Notes under the pieces: model-generated | The model's database searches: none | What the model was told of the DNA's origin: nothing | What the model saw: the letters and a program-made list of their open reading frames with translations, nothing else | Shown: in pieces, positions 1 to 12,143 of the stretch | How the letters are laid out: each line of letters starts with the position of its first letter | Position numbering within the stretch: position 1 is the stretch's first letter | NCBI GenBank assembly: GCA_032158125.1 | Contig: JASKOT010000007.1 | Location: 186,001-250,000, forward strand | Length of the DNA: 64,000 nucleotides | Direction: 5' to 3' | DNA from: Papiliotrema nemorosa | Lineage: Eukaryota; Basidiomycota; Tremellomycetes; Tremellales; Rhynchogastremaceae | Translations under genes and position numbers: made by a program

Positions 1-736
1 AAGACTATGCAGGCTTGCAGCAGGGTGTAGAAGACTAGAAGTCAGCTGAACACATGATGATCGCGTCTTTCACTCACAGACACCTCGTAAGAAACGCATA
101 TGTAGCGTGATGTCGAGACCGCACGTCTCTGGCATATCCTCCTCTTTGACTTTTAAGCTTGACCAGATCCATGCTAACGGCCAGCGTCTGAAATTGTCAG
201 CTCCCTTCGGATCATTTGCAACATAGGTAACGCACGGTAAAGGAGGTCCAGGTATTCTGATAGTAGTCAGCAGGACATCTCACCTCGAGTGCATCAAGCT
301 TACAATCTCCACGCTTTGGGTTGATAGATGCTGAAGACATCAGTGCCTGCCGCACCAGTCGAGATACTCTTGCTCACTAGCCAAACTCCCATCTCTCTCT
401 CGACCCTAGCCTTCGCCTCGCCTCATCCTGCTCCTCTGCACTCTCGATCACAGCCCCTCCTTTCTCTCTGACCAACCCTTCCTGGCTGGGTCTTTCCACC
501 CCATCATCTGCTCTCCACTTTGATCTCTTCCATTTACCCCACTCTTTCCTTGCATGTCGAAATATCCTTACTGGTATCCGCTGAAATGTCCCATCTCTCC
601 CTCGACGTCGTGGAATATGGACCTCGATTTCGTACCCCACAAGACATATTCCTGCGACGGCCAAAGTTACCCAGAAGTTGTCGAGCAATCCAGAGTATTT
701 CCCAGTATAGTTGGCATGTTGACTGAGATCTGCCAT
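1..736 (-). CDS. CSC1/OSCA-like calcium-permeable stress-gated cation channel, N-terminal part
   Basis: The gene starts at the ATG at 736-734 and runs off the left edge, so only the N-terminus is present. The first exon encodes a short lumenal/extracellular start, one hydrophobic helix (DNFWVTLAVAGICLVGYEI, residues about 20-38) and a charged cytosolic stretch ending in RERWEFGY. Splicing then gives GYIYQPKAWR, PGPPLPRWPLAWIW and GLDITLHMRFLRGVF followed by a second membrane helix. The order of a first helix, a WEFGY...PKAW segment, a PPLxxWPLAW segment and GLD...RFLRG is typical of fungal DUF221/CSC1 proteins (known family: osmosensitive cation channels). Three to four introns of about 45-60 nt are visible. 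Family assignment rests on the N-terminus alone. Confidence 0.75.
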
Positions 737-1424
737 CGAAGGGTGTACACAGCTGTCGAGTTTGAATGTTGGTGACTGATGTGAACAAAAGGGAATTTAG
801 CGATCAAGCGAAGGAGATCGCGTGCACACGCTAGGGGAATGACTTGTTTCACCCTAATCGAGCAGGTTTGCTGCCGTTTCTCAACACGATCGGCACAAAG
901 ATCCTGCTTGGTGACCTTCGAGGTGGTCTGCGGGGCGTGCAAAGGGTAGCAGCAAGAGCAATCTATAGTCGTTGTCAGATGTGGTGGTAATAGATCTTGC
1001 CTCTTTCCCATCCCATCTGATCGTCCCATTGTGCCGGATAATCTCCAGTGTGAAACATCTCTTTGTTATTGGAGAAAGTCATGACGTCACCCACATCCAG
1101 CATATAGACTGAAGCGATACTTGTTGTATTATTGCTACGACGTTCCTATGCATGCATCGTGAGTAGCAAGCACTGCACAGAGGGGGATCTTATGCAAACC
1201 GGCATCTTCAGACGGACAATGACCACGGCTCCATTTCAGGCGAGTACTGGCCAATTGGTTACGTAATTGTTTTCGGATGAGCTGCAGTTCCGACACGGCC
1301 TTGCATTTGGGCTGATTGCTGTGCTTCATTCATTCATACTCGTACATCTCACAACTCACCTCCCTCTGGAGCTCAGGTCTTCATTCAAGCCCTGGCTCGA
1401 GTAAGAGCTCTGATTGGGGTCGCC
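737..1424. promoter_or_regulatory. Divergent intergenic region
   Basis: This 0.69-kb region separates the start of the minus-strand CSC1-like gene from the start of the plus-strand tubby-like gene, so it must hold both promoters. Short open frames on both strands overlap one another and show no domain or splice logic. No RNA gene is visible. Confidence 0.5.
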
Positions 1425-3292
1425 ATGTCACTGCGAGATACAGCATGTTACACGCTCACTCTCGACCCGTCCCCCTCGGACCCGAATATGATTCAACTGC
1501 TCGAACCTGCCGCCCCTCCTTCGGGTACTCCTCAAGCTCGATATGTCCGTATGAGAGAGCACAAGGAGGGTGAAGCATACTCTGGAGTGGTATATGGTCA
1601 GCTGGTTGTCCCTTCTTGTACTCAACTGACCAATAGATGCATTTAGCGGGGCGAAGCTGGGATCAATGGGATATGTTTCAGGCAAAGATAAGAAAAGAAG
1701 GTTAGATCTGCACGGACCAGATGAGAGCATATCATTCGAGCATACGGGAAAAATGTAAGTCAGACTCCGCCTTTGGTCGAGGCCAGAGCTGACGGAATGG
1801 ACAGAAACTTTGTAAGGCGGTTAAGCTTGACCTAAGTGCTGCTGACATTGGAGGAATGGACGTTCATCTTCGAAGGGTAGGAATCTGGACGAGCAAATAT
1901 TGCAATAGGCCTAACAGAGCAGCAACACTTACAGATGGACGCGTGAAGTATATGGGAAAGACTATATATGTTCATTGGATCGCAAGCCTGACCCCAAGGT
2001 GGAGATATGTCTGTAAGTGCTGCAGTCTCATTCCATGATGCTTTCTGGAATGCGCGCAGGGCATGAAATGACACCCAGAGCCCGAGAATCAGATAAGAAC
2101 AATCCCGGGCGCCTGCAAATATTGCATTACAACATTGAGAGGTTCACTTCAGAGATCAAAGATTTGAGAGGTCTCGAGACGCTTCTCGTCGCCTCGTAAG
2201 TCATCAGTGTGACGTGACATCTTGCGTGATCGTTGCTAATGACAGACTTATGATGATTGTTGATGCGGCTGATGAGCGATCGAGTCGGCCTACACCCCAC
2301 AAACAGACCTCCTCATCATCATTGAAATCCAATGGGTCCGGCTCGGCACCTCCGCCGGTCCCCAAGAAGCCCGCAAAGGTTATCAGTGAGGAGGATTATG
2401 AGCCGGTAAGGCCATTGACAACGCCTGATATCAGTGTGGTTGATGTGTTACAGGAAAATCCGAACGAGATCATCGTAGGCACGAACACAAATATTGACGA
2501 GCACGTTGCTCGATCCGTTGGACTCCTGGAGGTGAGTCGTGTTTTTATCTTGCGATTGACTATCCGTTGATGATACAGGACCCTTCGGTGCTTTTCGTTG
2601 TCATACGAACGAGGAATGCTTCTGCCACACAGAGAGCGCTGGAGGTGTCTCTAGGCGTAAAGAGGTTCGTGGAACAGTCATTGAATAGCCTGACTGGATT
2701 CCATCGCTCATGTTCCTCTAGATTTCGCCATCGAGAAGGCATGGGTGATCTGAATCAATATGTGATCGAGGAAGACCCTTTCAAGGCGCCATCTGCTGCC
2801 TCCAGCGCTGCAGGTTCCCGGCCTGCTCCCCCTATCATCAAGCTTGATGATCCTGCACCGTCAGTCTCACATGCTGTTCTTCACCGTTGTATACAATGCT
2901 GACAGGTCAGATCTCAAGCTGCCAGCTCGGGATCCCGTCCGGTAGGGTGGCAAGCACCCAATATAGCGATCTACTTGTCGAAGATAGATCTGCCCGACTT
3001 AAAGCCAGGCCGTCGAGAGTTGCTCAAGCCCCGTACGGACGGCGCAGCCCCAAGACGTGGTTCCAGCTCGAATACAGCTCCGCCGAAGGTTCCGCCACAC
3101 CCAGCTGTGTCCGCATCGAATCAGCTTCTACGTCCAAACAACCAACCTGCTCCACCGCCGCGATCTTCATCGCCAAACATCACAGTGCCGATATCGGCAC
3201 CTGTTGGGTCTACACCTGCCAATGCAAAGCCTAGTGGAGTTGGTGGAGGTAGTTTGACCAGGTTGTTCAAATCCGCTGCGAGCAAGATATGA
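1425..3292 (+). CDS. Hypothetical protein with possible tubby-C-terminal-like (LOR/scramblase-like) N-terminal half
   Basis: About eight exons give a protein of roughly 480 residues starting MSLRDTACYTLTLDPSP. Exons join in phase through segments including GAKLGSMGYVSGKDKKRRL, FEWTFIFEGWTREVYGKDY, LQILHYNIERFTSEIKDLR and SLMMIVDAADERSSRPTP. The pattern of beta-strand segments, an FxWxxxFxxxxxxxxY core, an LQILHYNxxR strand and a final hydrophobic helix resembles fungal proteins with a tubby-C-like fold; this is inference from memory of the family. After about residue 230 the chain is disordered and rich in Pro and Ser (APPPVPKKP, PAPPPRSSSP), ending LTRLFKSAASKI. The intron at 2861-2911 must use the second of two nearby CAG acceptors to keep the last exon in frame. 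Function is unknown. Confidence 0.6.
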
Positions 3293-3699
3293 CAGGACCG
3301 AACGATAGCGGTGCACCATATCTAGATGACTGATGCAGGTCATTGCACATTGTTTGGGTCGCAGTCATTTGATCTAAAACATGCACATGAAGCTACCAAA
3401 GTGGGATATCCAATAATGAAAGAAACATAACTAAGAGGGGAAAGAGGGAGGTATCGATAAATAAATGGATGGAATAACGGATCGAAAAAAGAGAATGCTA
3501 CAATGTTGACCTCGTCCAAAAGACTTTTCTCTTGACCATTCGACCTTTTGGAACCATGACTCTAGGTGTTGTTTGTTCTTCTTCTTCCTGCTCTGCTTCG
3601 TTTTGGCGCCTGTTCGTTACTGCATCATCATGCCGTGCTCGTCTTTCATCATCCAACCATGTGTCCGCGCAGTTTGTCGTTTTGCTCTCCTACCCTCCT
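3293..3699. other. Convergent 3' intergenic region
   Basis: This 0.4-kb stretch holds the 3' ends of the tubby-like gene (+) and YPD1 (-). It is AT-richer than its flanks around 3400-3500. It contains overlapping short frames only, and I see no gene in it. Confidence 0.5.
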
Positions 3700-4737
3700 C
3701 TACTCATTTTCGTACAAGTTGACCAACCATGCTTTAGCCACCGCATAGTCTTTCTTGCAATCGACCAATAGTCCTTTAATCTTCTCCAAAGCAGCGTTAT
3801 CCTCCACTCTCCTTCCATCATCGTCTTGGCAATGACCGTAATGTTGAATCTTTTCGCAGTTGGCTTGAACACGGACGATTCCTAATGCTGCCGAAGAACC
3901 TTTCAAAAAGTGGCCCAACGAGGACAACTTTTCGAGATCGCTTTGCGCACTTTGTGTCAGCCGCATAGCATGGTGGTCACAGGGAAATTCAACTAACAGA
4001 GCTTCTGCCATCTCGGCAAACGTCTTTTCCGCCTGATCAAAGAATCCATAGACGATTCCACGTGAAAATTCTCGAGGATCGGAATCCTCATCTTGTTCCT
4101 CATCGTCGTCCTCGTCCATATCTCGAATCTGCTGGAAAGTGTCCAAATCAATGATACCTTCTGGACTGCTGGGGACCTCGACTGGTGACTCGTCTTCCTC
4201 GGCGGCTGCTTTCGGTGCCTCCGTTGAGGTAGTCGGTCCTTCTTTGGACGAGGCCGGTTCATCAATCTGCATTGTGGATGTGTGTGATGTTCAGAGAGAA
4301 GTGTGTGCGGAAGAGCGACATGTTACCCAAGGGCAATAGAAGCGGATTGTAGTGCCAAAGTATGACGTGTTTTCGGGATCAAAGGAGGGCACATGGTTCG
4401 GCGAGTCGGTGTTGCAGACACAAGCGATGATGGTGACCGATGGTACATGTCAACGCGCGAATAGTGATCGAAAGAAAACGTCGAAGCCGATACGATCGAT
4501 GTACCATGCATATGATGAACGCGTGATGTGTAGGTGTGAGTACGAGGTCGAGTACGATGAGAAAAGCAGAGTATCAGTAACTGACTCAGAATGATGATGA
4601 AAGTGGATGGCCCTAGAGCGGCTGACAAGGTGGTTTAGATCGAGCAATAGACTGACCTCTTTCGATGTGGGTGCCTCTACTTGAGCCCCATCTTTGGTCT
4701 GAGTTGGTCTTTCCGTGCTGGTCGATGTGGAAGCCAT
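3700..4737 (-). CDS. YPD1: Ypd1-type histidine phosphotransfer protein
   Basis: This is the phosphorelay intermediate that accepts phosphate from hybrid histidine kinases and passes it to response regulators (Ssk1, Skn7), in cytosol and nucleus. The HPt signature HFLKGSSAALG, with the phosphorylatable His, lies in the C-terminal third, followed by CEKIQHYGH and a helical end AKAWLVNLYENE. Exon 1 (4737-4657) encodes 27 Thr/Ser-rich residues and splices across a 390-nt intron to 4266 in phase 0. A second intron, 3997-3941 (57 nt, donor GTTAGT, branch CTGAC, AAG acceptor), is in frame; its removal joins AEMAEALDLEKLSSLG, the usual Ypd1 spacing. The N-terminal extension is acidic and disordered, longer than in budding yeast Ypd1. 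Confidence 0.9.
4267..4656 (-). promoter_or_regulatory. Unusually long first intron of YPD1 with an ATG at its acceptor
   Basis: The intron is 390 nt, whereas most introns here are 35-70 nt. Its last six bases are ATGCAG, so the acceptor AG ends an ATG-CAG pair that is in frame with exon 2. A transcript starting inside the intron would therefore give a shorter Ypd1 beginning MQIDEPASS. Splicing and exon phase are seen directly; an internal promoter is inference. Confidence 0.55.
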
Positions 4738-5292
4738 GGTGTTCAGTGTTATTTGAGGGTAGTAGCAAGTCGGGTCGTCTGATGCGTCTGAGCGTAAAAA
4801 GACAATGGGGGAATTTCGAGGGTAAGTAATGACAATGACGTCGATCGAGAAAGAGCGGGGTATAGTATGGTGGCCCTTGTCCTGGCGAGTGGGCAGAATG
4901 GGTGACAAGGGGGTGTATGGATGGCTAGGGAGGATGGTCTGGTCGAGGATGGAATATCGAGGATGGAGATGGGGGGGTGCAGCAAGGAACCAACGAATAG
5001 CTTAATTGGAGGAGGAGGGAGGGGGGGAAAGAACGGATGGGTGACACACACGATTCCATTGGGAATATTTGATCCCGCCATCCTGGCCAGTTTGGAATCC
5101 AGGGACAAAAAGGCTTAAAACATGACATCACCCGTTTGAGAGGAGGAGAAAGAATTGGCCGCGCCTATTAATATCGGTCAACGAGCCTCGGTCATTCGCT
5201 CATCTTTCTGCAGGCCTATGTCTTCCAGACGCGACAGCTTCATGCGTATTTCCAGCTGCACTCACCGTGGATGAACAGTAGTATAGGCCATC
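4738..5292. promoter_or_regulatory. Divergent promoter region of YPD1 and COG4
   Basis: This 0.55-kb region lies between two divergent starts. Purine-rich runs (GGAGGAGGGAGGGG type) occur near 4960-5035 on the plus strand. No convincing gene is present. Confidence 0.5.
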
Positions 5293-8160
5293 ATGGCCAC
5301 CGTGTCAGCTCTCCCCTCCCCTTTCACGACCCGACCACAATCACCTGAATCTCTGGATCCAAGGGCAATCACCTCACCCGAGCAGATCGCCGCCCAGCTG
5401 GCAATACTAGCTCAAAGAGAATCAGAACTGTCCATCGCTCTCAATGCTCTCATCTCCGACAGGTCGTCTATAGAGAATGCCATTTCACACCTGCAAGAAT
5501 TGGGGGAAGATATCCATGCACTCTCCTTGGAGGTCGACGGGACCGGAGCACCGAATGGATTGAACTTCTACAATGGTCAAGCGCCGGGAGAGGTGCCGTA
5601 TGCCGAGGAAGGGGGATTGGTAGAGCGAGTGAGACGAGTATGGGAAACGAGTGAGAGAGTGGGAGGAAAGGTGCGAAGACTGGATGAAGAGGTCGGCAGG
5701 GTCAGGGAAGCGACAGATATAGTCACAGAGGTGCTTGAGCTCAAGGTGAGTAAAGTACTCAAGGAAGAAGTATCGCTGATCAGGTAGAATGCGTTGCAGA
5801 CCTTGAATACGGCTATAGCGAAGAGTGACTGGGAATCTGCTGCTAGGGCGTGTAAGAGAGCCATGGACATAAGGAAGGACGTTATTGAAGGTGGATTCGC
5901 CGGCACAGTCGTGGTGAGTTCCACTCGTAACCCTTTCCCGAACAAACCCTGACGATTTCTCAGCCGACACCCCAACAGCCCATACCGCCGGCTCAACTCC
6001 TGGAAGAGCTACGAGAACTGCTCCTACAAACTTTCCGGACGGAGTTTGATGCCGCCGCAGAGAAGAAGGACGAACAAGGTGTATCTCGCTATTTCCGACT
6101 CTGGCCCGGTATCGGTGCAGAAAAGGAGGGTCTGGAGGCATATGGCGATTTTGTGGTCGGTCTGGTCAAGGCTAGAAGTGCAAATACGGCCAAGCGTGAG
6201 TGATAGGAATGGGGTGATCAGTCACTGATAACAGCGTCCAATCCTCTCTACTATCTGACCTCGTTGACTTCGCTGCTAGAGAGCATAGCGCATATCATCG
6301 ATCAGCATCAACCTGTTGTCGACAAGTATTACGGAACAGGAAGAATGGGTACCGTTGTCGGCAGATTGGTGCTCGAGAGTGATCGAGTCGTCCGGAACCT
6401 GGTCGAAGGCTGGGAAGAGGAACGACGGGTAGGACGTTTGGTAAGTGACAGATCGATGTTCTGTAGGATCATTCACTGACTAGCAGATATCCGAAACTAA
6501 ACAGTCCAGATTCGATCTTCTGTCCACACCACAGCTCCTGCCGCCGCTTTTTGCGAGTCTACACACAGCCTCAAATCAGCTCTCATTAGCTGCCATCGCC
6601 AACACGACCACTTCGCATCTGTCGAATGCGTCGCACCTGCTGCAAGCCTATGCACCCGGCGCCAAGCGACCAGGAGGCACATCTACGCCTGCGCCGCCAC
6701 CACCGGAAGAGGAACAGGGCCCAGATTCCAGGGATGTTGACAAGGTTCTGGGGGAACTTGTCGCACTCGGCGGACGATGGGCCTTGTTCAGGCGTTTCGT
6801 TTGGGGCCGGATCGCTGTGAGATTGCTAAATCCAATATAGCCAGGATTAGCTGATGCGATATAGACTGACGAGGATGATGCTGCCAAGGAGCCTCAAGAC
6901 GCACAAGCCGAAAAAACTGCCGAGCAGGAGCTCGATGTGATCGAACAGTCGGGCAGTCAGCGAGCGATCGAAAACCTTCTCAAGGTATACTACGAGCCAC
7001 TAGAGCTGTGGTTCTTGCGCACAAGTGTGGAGAAAGTGAGTAGCAGCAGTCAGACTCAGACTGATCCTAGGCACACCGACTGGACTCGCCCGAGATTTCG
7101 TCCAGACCGTTTTTGTCATCGATCCTGGATGATACATTCTACCTGTTGAAGCTGGTTATACACCGAATCCTGTCGTGTGGATCGATCAAGACGCTCCACT
7201 CGATGAGAAAGAAAGTGGTCAAAGTTGTAGAGGACGACTATCTCGGAGTGATCAAGAAGAAGATGGAGGCAGTGTATACCATACCGATAGGTGCGCAAGA
7301 TAGAGGGCTCGAGAAAGAGAAGCGAGAGAGAGAACAACGTCAGGCATTCATTGTGAGCAGACCACCCATACCCTATCGAATGAAGCTGATGATGCAGATT
7401 TACCTGAATGACCTGGATATCTCGGCAGACTACATGGACAGGCTACTCGCTGAAACTTCGGCCAACTTGCCGCAGGTCTTTATGGATAAGGAAATGAAGC
7501 AGGTGAAAGAGGAGCTGGACGAGCTCAACGAGCTGTCGAACCGATTCAGGTCAAGTTCCAAGGTGAGCTATTGCGCCCGCCTTCTGCGGTAGCCGGCTCA
7601 TTTGCAGAATGGATTGGAACAACTGTTCAACCAATTGACCAAGCCACGCTTAAGAGGTGTTCTAGATGATTGCTATCGGGATGTCACCTACGATCTGGAC
7701 GAGGATTCATTCTCGATGGCAGAAGAGGATGATCTTGTTCGAAAGCGCTTCATCCGATCCTGGGAGAGTCTGATGGACGGTTACAAGGTGAATCTTTCAC
7801 CTATACTATGCGCAGTTCACGCTGACGTAGAAGGACGCCTTGACAGATCATAATTTCCAAGCGTTCTTTGGAATGACAGTTGAGACTCTGGTCCGACCAT
7901 GGGAGAAGATGATCATGAATATGCGATTCACCGAGCTCGGTGCGATCCGATACGAAAGGGACATTCGGGCTGTGGCAAATTACCTCTCGGCTCAGACGTC
8001 TTTCGGCGGGTCAAGAGAGAAGTTTACGAGGTTGCAACAGATTGCGACGGTATTGAATTTGGACGCGGACGAGGATCCTGAAGAGTTTTACTCCAACTCG
8101 GGTATCCCTTGGAGAATCTCAAAGAATGAGTACAACGCCGTCGTCGATCAGAGGTTATAG
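5293..8160 (+). CDS. COG4: Conserved oligomeric Golgi complex subunit 4
   Basis: COG4 is part of lobe A of the COG tether, which captures vesicles for retrograde transport within the Golgi. The start is at ATG 5293 and the protein is roughly 780-800 residues, the usual size. About eleven exons join in phase. The N-terminal 150 residues form a coiled coil. Then come SDWESAARACKRAMDI, the acidic-flanked SRYFRLWPGIG...EGLEAYGDFVV segment, FLRTSVEKAHRLD and the helical C-terminus ETLVRPWEKMIMNMRFTELG, ending SKNEYNAVVDQRL. These blocks are in the order known for COG4. It converges with the DENND11-like gene, with 145 bp between stop codons. Confidence 0.93.
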
Positions 8161-8305
8161 AGGTTGCGGGGAGAAATCAGGCTACAGGGCTTAGAAGGCA
8201 TGTCAATTGTTGTAAAAGCAACGGAGCGAAATATCATATCGCATGGAATGGCATCTACATACAACGTGTTCTCTCGCACAAGTACAATGGAAGGCGCCTC
8301 ATGGC

Positions 8306-9996
8306 TCATTCACCATCTTCATCTTCCATGGGTATGACGATCCCCCATGTCCTCGCTAGATCATTCCACCATTTCGCCTCTGTCGCGACTCCACCTATAC
8401 TACCCAACCTCCAAGATTTGCCAATCAACTCTTTCAATTCTTTATCCGTCAACGCACCCCCTGTACCTCTTCTGACAGCTTTCAAGCGGCTGAAGAGGTG
8501 GTATGAATTGTGATGAAACTGCCTCAACAATAACCTTCCCACTCTTATGGCTTCATCTTCCCCTTCATCTTCCGATCTCTCCTCCTCATCGTCGTGGGGA
8601 TCAAGAGAGGGATCATCAATCAACCTAGCGTCTTCTTCCCCTTGTTCCAGCGCAATCTCCCCTTGAACACCCTGACCCAACGCATATTCACATACGCCTC
8701 TACACAATTTCCACGCTCTTTCAAATATCTCAAAAGCCCATATCCACATGTTACCCCTCACTCCAAATTTGGACGACACAGTCACGCTAGGTGGAGAGAC
8801 TTGAAGAAGGAGTAAGGAGCGGTATAGGGGTATATCGGCGAAAGAGTAGGTGGTCGTGGTTGGCTCGCCGGGAGTGGTAGTAGGGACATACAAAGTCGCG
8901 TGGGTGGGTAAGGTCTCTTGCGATGGGGTGGAAGTAGATGGAGTGGTAGTCGTAGAAGAGGATGAGGAAGGGGAAGATAGATCGATAAATAGGTCGTACG
9001 CAGAGTTGTGAGATCGGTATATCGAGTCTGACGTTGCTGACTGTCAGTATCATCGCGCTATGAGAATGAAACCAGACCTACTGGCTATCCACCCTCCTTT
9101 GCGCTTCTTGACCCGATCCAAGTCCATTAACCCCACATTGCCGATGAACGTCGAACTAGTCGCGTCGACCGCACCTGCCGGCGGCACAGACAAAGCTTGG
9201 ATACAGTATGCAAATGCGCCCAGTGGAAGAAGAGGCGGGGGAGAATGTATAAGCTGAGACGTGAGCGTCTACATGCTACATGATCCATGTCTAGTCTACT
9301 GACTATTCTCCGACCGGCGATGGCGTACTTGTAGACTGTAATGAGGAGAGGGTTGAGTATGACCAGTAGAGCTGGGAAGAATGAGATGGGGTGGGAAGGC
9401 TGTCGTTAGCTCTTGCATCTCAGGACACGAGGTCTGCAACACGGTACATTACTCACTCCGAGTGTACGTCTGCCTTGGACAATATCCCTGACTCTGCCAA
9501 TCTCATCGCGTCGCTTTATCCCACTCGCTCTATGCTGCTTCCAAATCGCATCCAAGACTCGCGCCGTATCCTCAGAAGTGAACGGGTCGGTATCTCCATC
9601 GCTTAGTTGATCGTACGTCGCCTCCAGCTGAGGTCGAAGAGCAAACAAGTCATCGACCACGCCATCCGCTGTGAATGAGCAAAGGCCCACCGTGATACAC
9701 TCATTCTCACCTAGAACAACACCCAAGGTACCCATGCTCCTCCCTCTACCGTGGCCTACTTCAACACTCCTAAATAGTCCCACACCAGGGAGATCGAGGG
9801 TACCATGAGTGAACAAGACCAAATCCTCCTTGAGGGTGTGCAAGCCTGAGGGTAATGTTGTATGTTCGATTAAACCCGGAGGGAGGGATTCCGGGGAGAT
9901 GGAACGGTAGAATGTGGTCGTTTGACCTTTGAGATCGTCAAAGTGAGTCAAGAAGAGCGCTGCAAGGGGCGGCAGCGGCTGTATTGGGGCAGTCAT
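8306..9996 (-). CDS. DENND11/LCHN-like protein (DUF2347/DUF4484 type)
   Basis: The start is ATG at 9996. Exons join in phase to about 510 residues. The N-terminus reads FDDLKGQTTTFYRS...EHTTLPSGLHTLKEDLVLF, the DENN-type opening with the YxxLPSGLH block of the LCHN family. Phase-0 splicing of a 57-nt intron leads to PSHPISFFPALLVILNPLL, and a later exon ends KKRKGGWIAS, the conserved ...GWIACTTD-like block. A C-terminal acidic loop is followed by KWWNDLARTWGIVIP, as in fungal DUF4484 ends. The family is linked to DENN modules, regulators of Rab GTPases in membrane traffic; the exact target is unknown. The C-terminal exon also carries long Ser/Thr stretches. Confidence 0.72.
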
Positions 9997-10614
9997 GCGG
10001 ACAAGGTAGAGCTTGACTGTTCAGAGGTCCAGGGAGCCGGGTGAATGAATGTATTGAGTGTTTCGGATGTCAAGTTGAGCGATCACGTGACGTGTTTCAT
10101 GTTTCTGATGAGGCCAACGTCGGATCGTCGGTCAGAAGTGCATACGAGGAGTCAATTGACTTGGCTCAAGTGTACATGGTCCTAGTTGGGATCAGCTATT
10201 AGTTTCACAATTTCGCAGACATCCATCCTTTCAAGCCAATAGCGAGAGCCGTCCCGTCGCTGAGAGTCGTTCGGAGATGTGCGATGGGAACTCCACAAGC
10301 TCATGTCGCAATTATTCCTCGCACTATACGCCCTTATCACAACTTTGCCATTCCGATGCTGGAGACGTCAGGAGCTCACCTGCAAATCCGAAGCATCGGA
10401 AAGTCGTCCTCTCTGCACAGCGGCAGAGGAAGACAATCAGCGATGAACATTTGGCAATAGACCCTCGGACTTGTTGTCAAGCCCTATCGCACAGAAATAT
10501 ACGCCATCGTCCTTCGGTCCACAGCACTTGTGTGCAGTAGTACTAATACTAAATCTTGGAGGATGATGATCAATACATTTTTCATTGACTACGCTCACTC
10601 CCACTTGATTCACC
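9997..10614. promoter_or_regulatory. Divergent promoter region
   Basis: The region lies between the DENND11-like gene (-) and the FAD monooxygenase (+). Short overlapping frames around 10277-10540 show no splice structure or family match. I see nothing else. Confidence 0.45.
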
Positions 10615-12057
10615 ATGCCCGACGCAGAGTACTCTTGTGACCCTACGAGGATTGCGATTCTCGGGACAGGTATCGCCGGAGCCATCGGTACGCACCTCTG
10701 TCCATTCTTCCATTTATCAACTGCATCCTTCATTGAGATGTCTCATACGTCTCCAGGCTAACTCACAGCCGGGATTGCTCTCAACAAACTCCCCAATGTC
10801 CACATCACCCTCTTCGACCAAGCCACTGCTCTACGTGAAGTAGGCGCCAGTATAGGTCTTCAACCCTGCGCGATGCGGGTACTCGATCTTCTCGGTTTGT
10901 CTGACGACATTGAAGAGATAGGATACCGTCACGAAGGGGATACATATCACGATCACACTTTCCGCCTATGGTCGACAAACGAGGTGTTACCCACCAACTT
11001 GTACTATGATCTTCCCAATTTGCGCAAACATCAAATGTCGAGATTTTCCCGTGTGGCACTACACAACCTCCTCGTTTCAAAGCTGCCTACGGGCAGTGTC
11101 AACTTGTCAAAACGGGTGAAAAGGGTGCAGACGGTAGAAGGGGGTGATGTGATTGTGGATTTTGAAGATGGGTCAAGGTGGACAGGGGATTTGGTCATCG
11201 GTGCAGATGGGATCAAGAGCGCCACAAGGCAGAGTTTCTACCCAGAGTACAAATTGTTACCTGGCCGAGGCGTTGCGTTGAGGGAGGTCTTCCCAATTAG
11301 CCTTTTGGAGGGTGTCCCGGATCTACCAAAGGAGAGCGTGCATTATGTCGGACCTGACGTTGGGTTCTTCTACTCCCCTCTCAGTGCGTACATTCACCCT
11401 ACGTCTGAATTCTTCTGAAGTGTTCAAGACAGAACCTAACGCTCAGAGGGAGACCAAGTCGCCATTGTCGGGCATATCCCACTCCATCGTCTACCGCCCG
11501 AACAGCAGGATACTCTCTCCCACGATTGGGCCGAAGCGGGCAACTTGGATTCCCTCAAGGCCATGTACGCCGATTGGAGCCCTGCCATTGCTCAGATTGC
11601 TCAGCGCACACCTGCCATTCGCGTATATCCCGATTGGAATGGACCTGCCTTACCTTCCCATGTGATGGGAGACGGCCGGGTGGTATTGATCGGAGACGCG
11701 GGGCACTGTCATGGTGGATATTACGCTGCGGGAGGTACAATGTCCTGCGAAGATGCTTATACGCTCTACCTAGCTCTTGGCCATGCTCAGCGACAATCGG
11801 GCGGAAGGTTGGATGAAAATTCGATCAAGTGGGCTTTGAAGACGTACGATAGAGCTAGACATGGACATACCACCCGAGTCATCGACGAGGCCAACAAAGC
11901 GAGAGCAAAAGCAATGGCGGATCATGGGAAGAAGATCCCAGATGAAGAGTTGAAGAGAAGAGTAGCGAATCGACCCGATCTAAGCTGGTTGGCGGAGAAT
12001 GATACAGTGGGAGTCTTTGAGCGGGTCATCAAAGACCATCCCTTCGTCCAGGGTTGA
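10615..12057 (+). CDS. FAD-dependent aromatic-ring monooxygenase (salicylate-hydroxylase-like)
   Basis: This is a group A flavoprotein monooxygenase of about 430 residues in three exons. The first exon ends inside the Rossmann motif ILGTGIAGAI, completed after the intron by AGIALNKLPNVHITLFDQA. The DG motif is DLVIGADGIKSATRQSFYP near residue 190. The third FAD motif is VVLIGDAGHCHGGYYAAGG near residue 330. Such enzymes hydroxylate aromatic acids with NAD(P)H and O2; the substrate cannot be read from sequence. The GD motif has Cys-His where many relatives have Ala-His-x-x-x-P, so it may lie outside the classical salicylate clade. There is no signal peptide. It converges on the MFS gene, with 86 bp between coding ends. 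Confidence 0.85.
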
Positions 12058-12143
12058 GGCCTTGACAGTGATGGTATCTACTGTAGATGACGATGCATAG
12101 ATATAGCGCTGTGCAACTCATACTCATTGTTCGTCCAGCGATT

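Noticed and set aside
4500..4625. Box C/D snoRNA on the plus strand across the YPD1 intron (ATGATGA and CTGA boxes)
   Set aside because: It would be antisense to the intron, box spacing is poor (about 30 or 70 nt) and I could not find a terminal stem.
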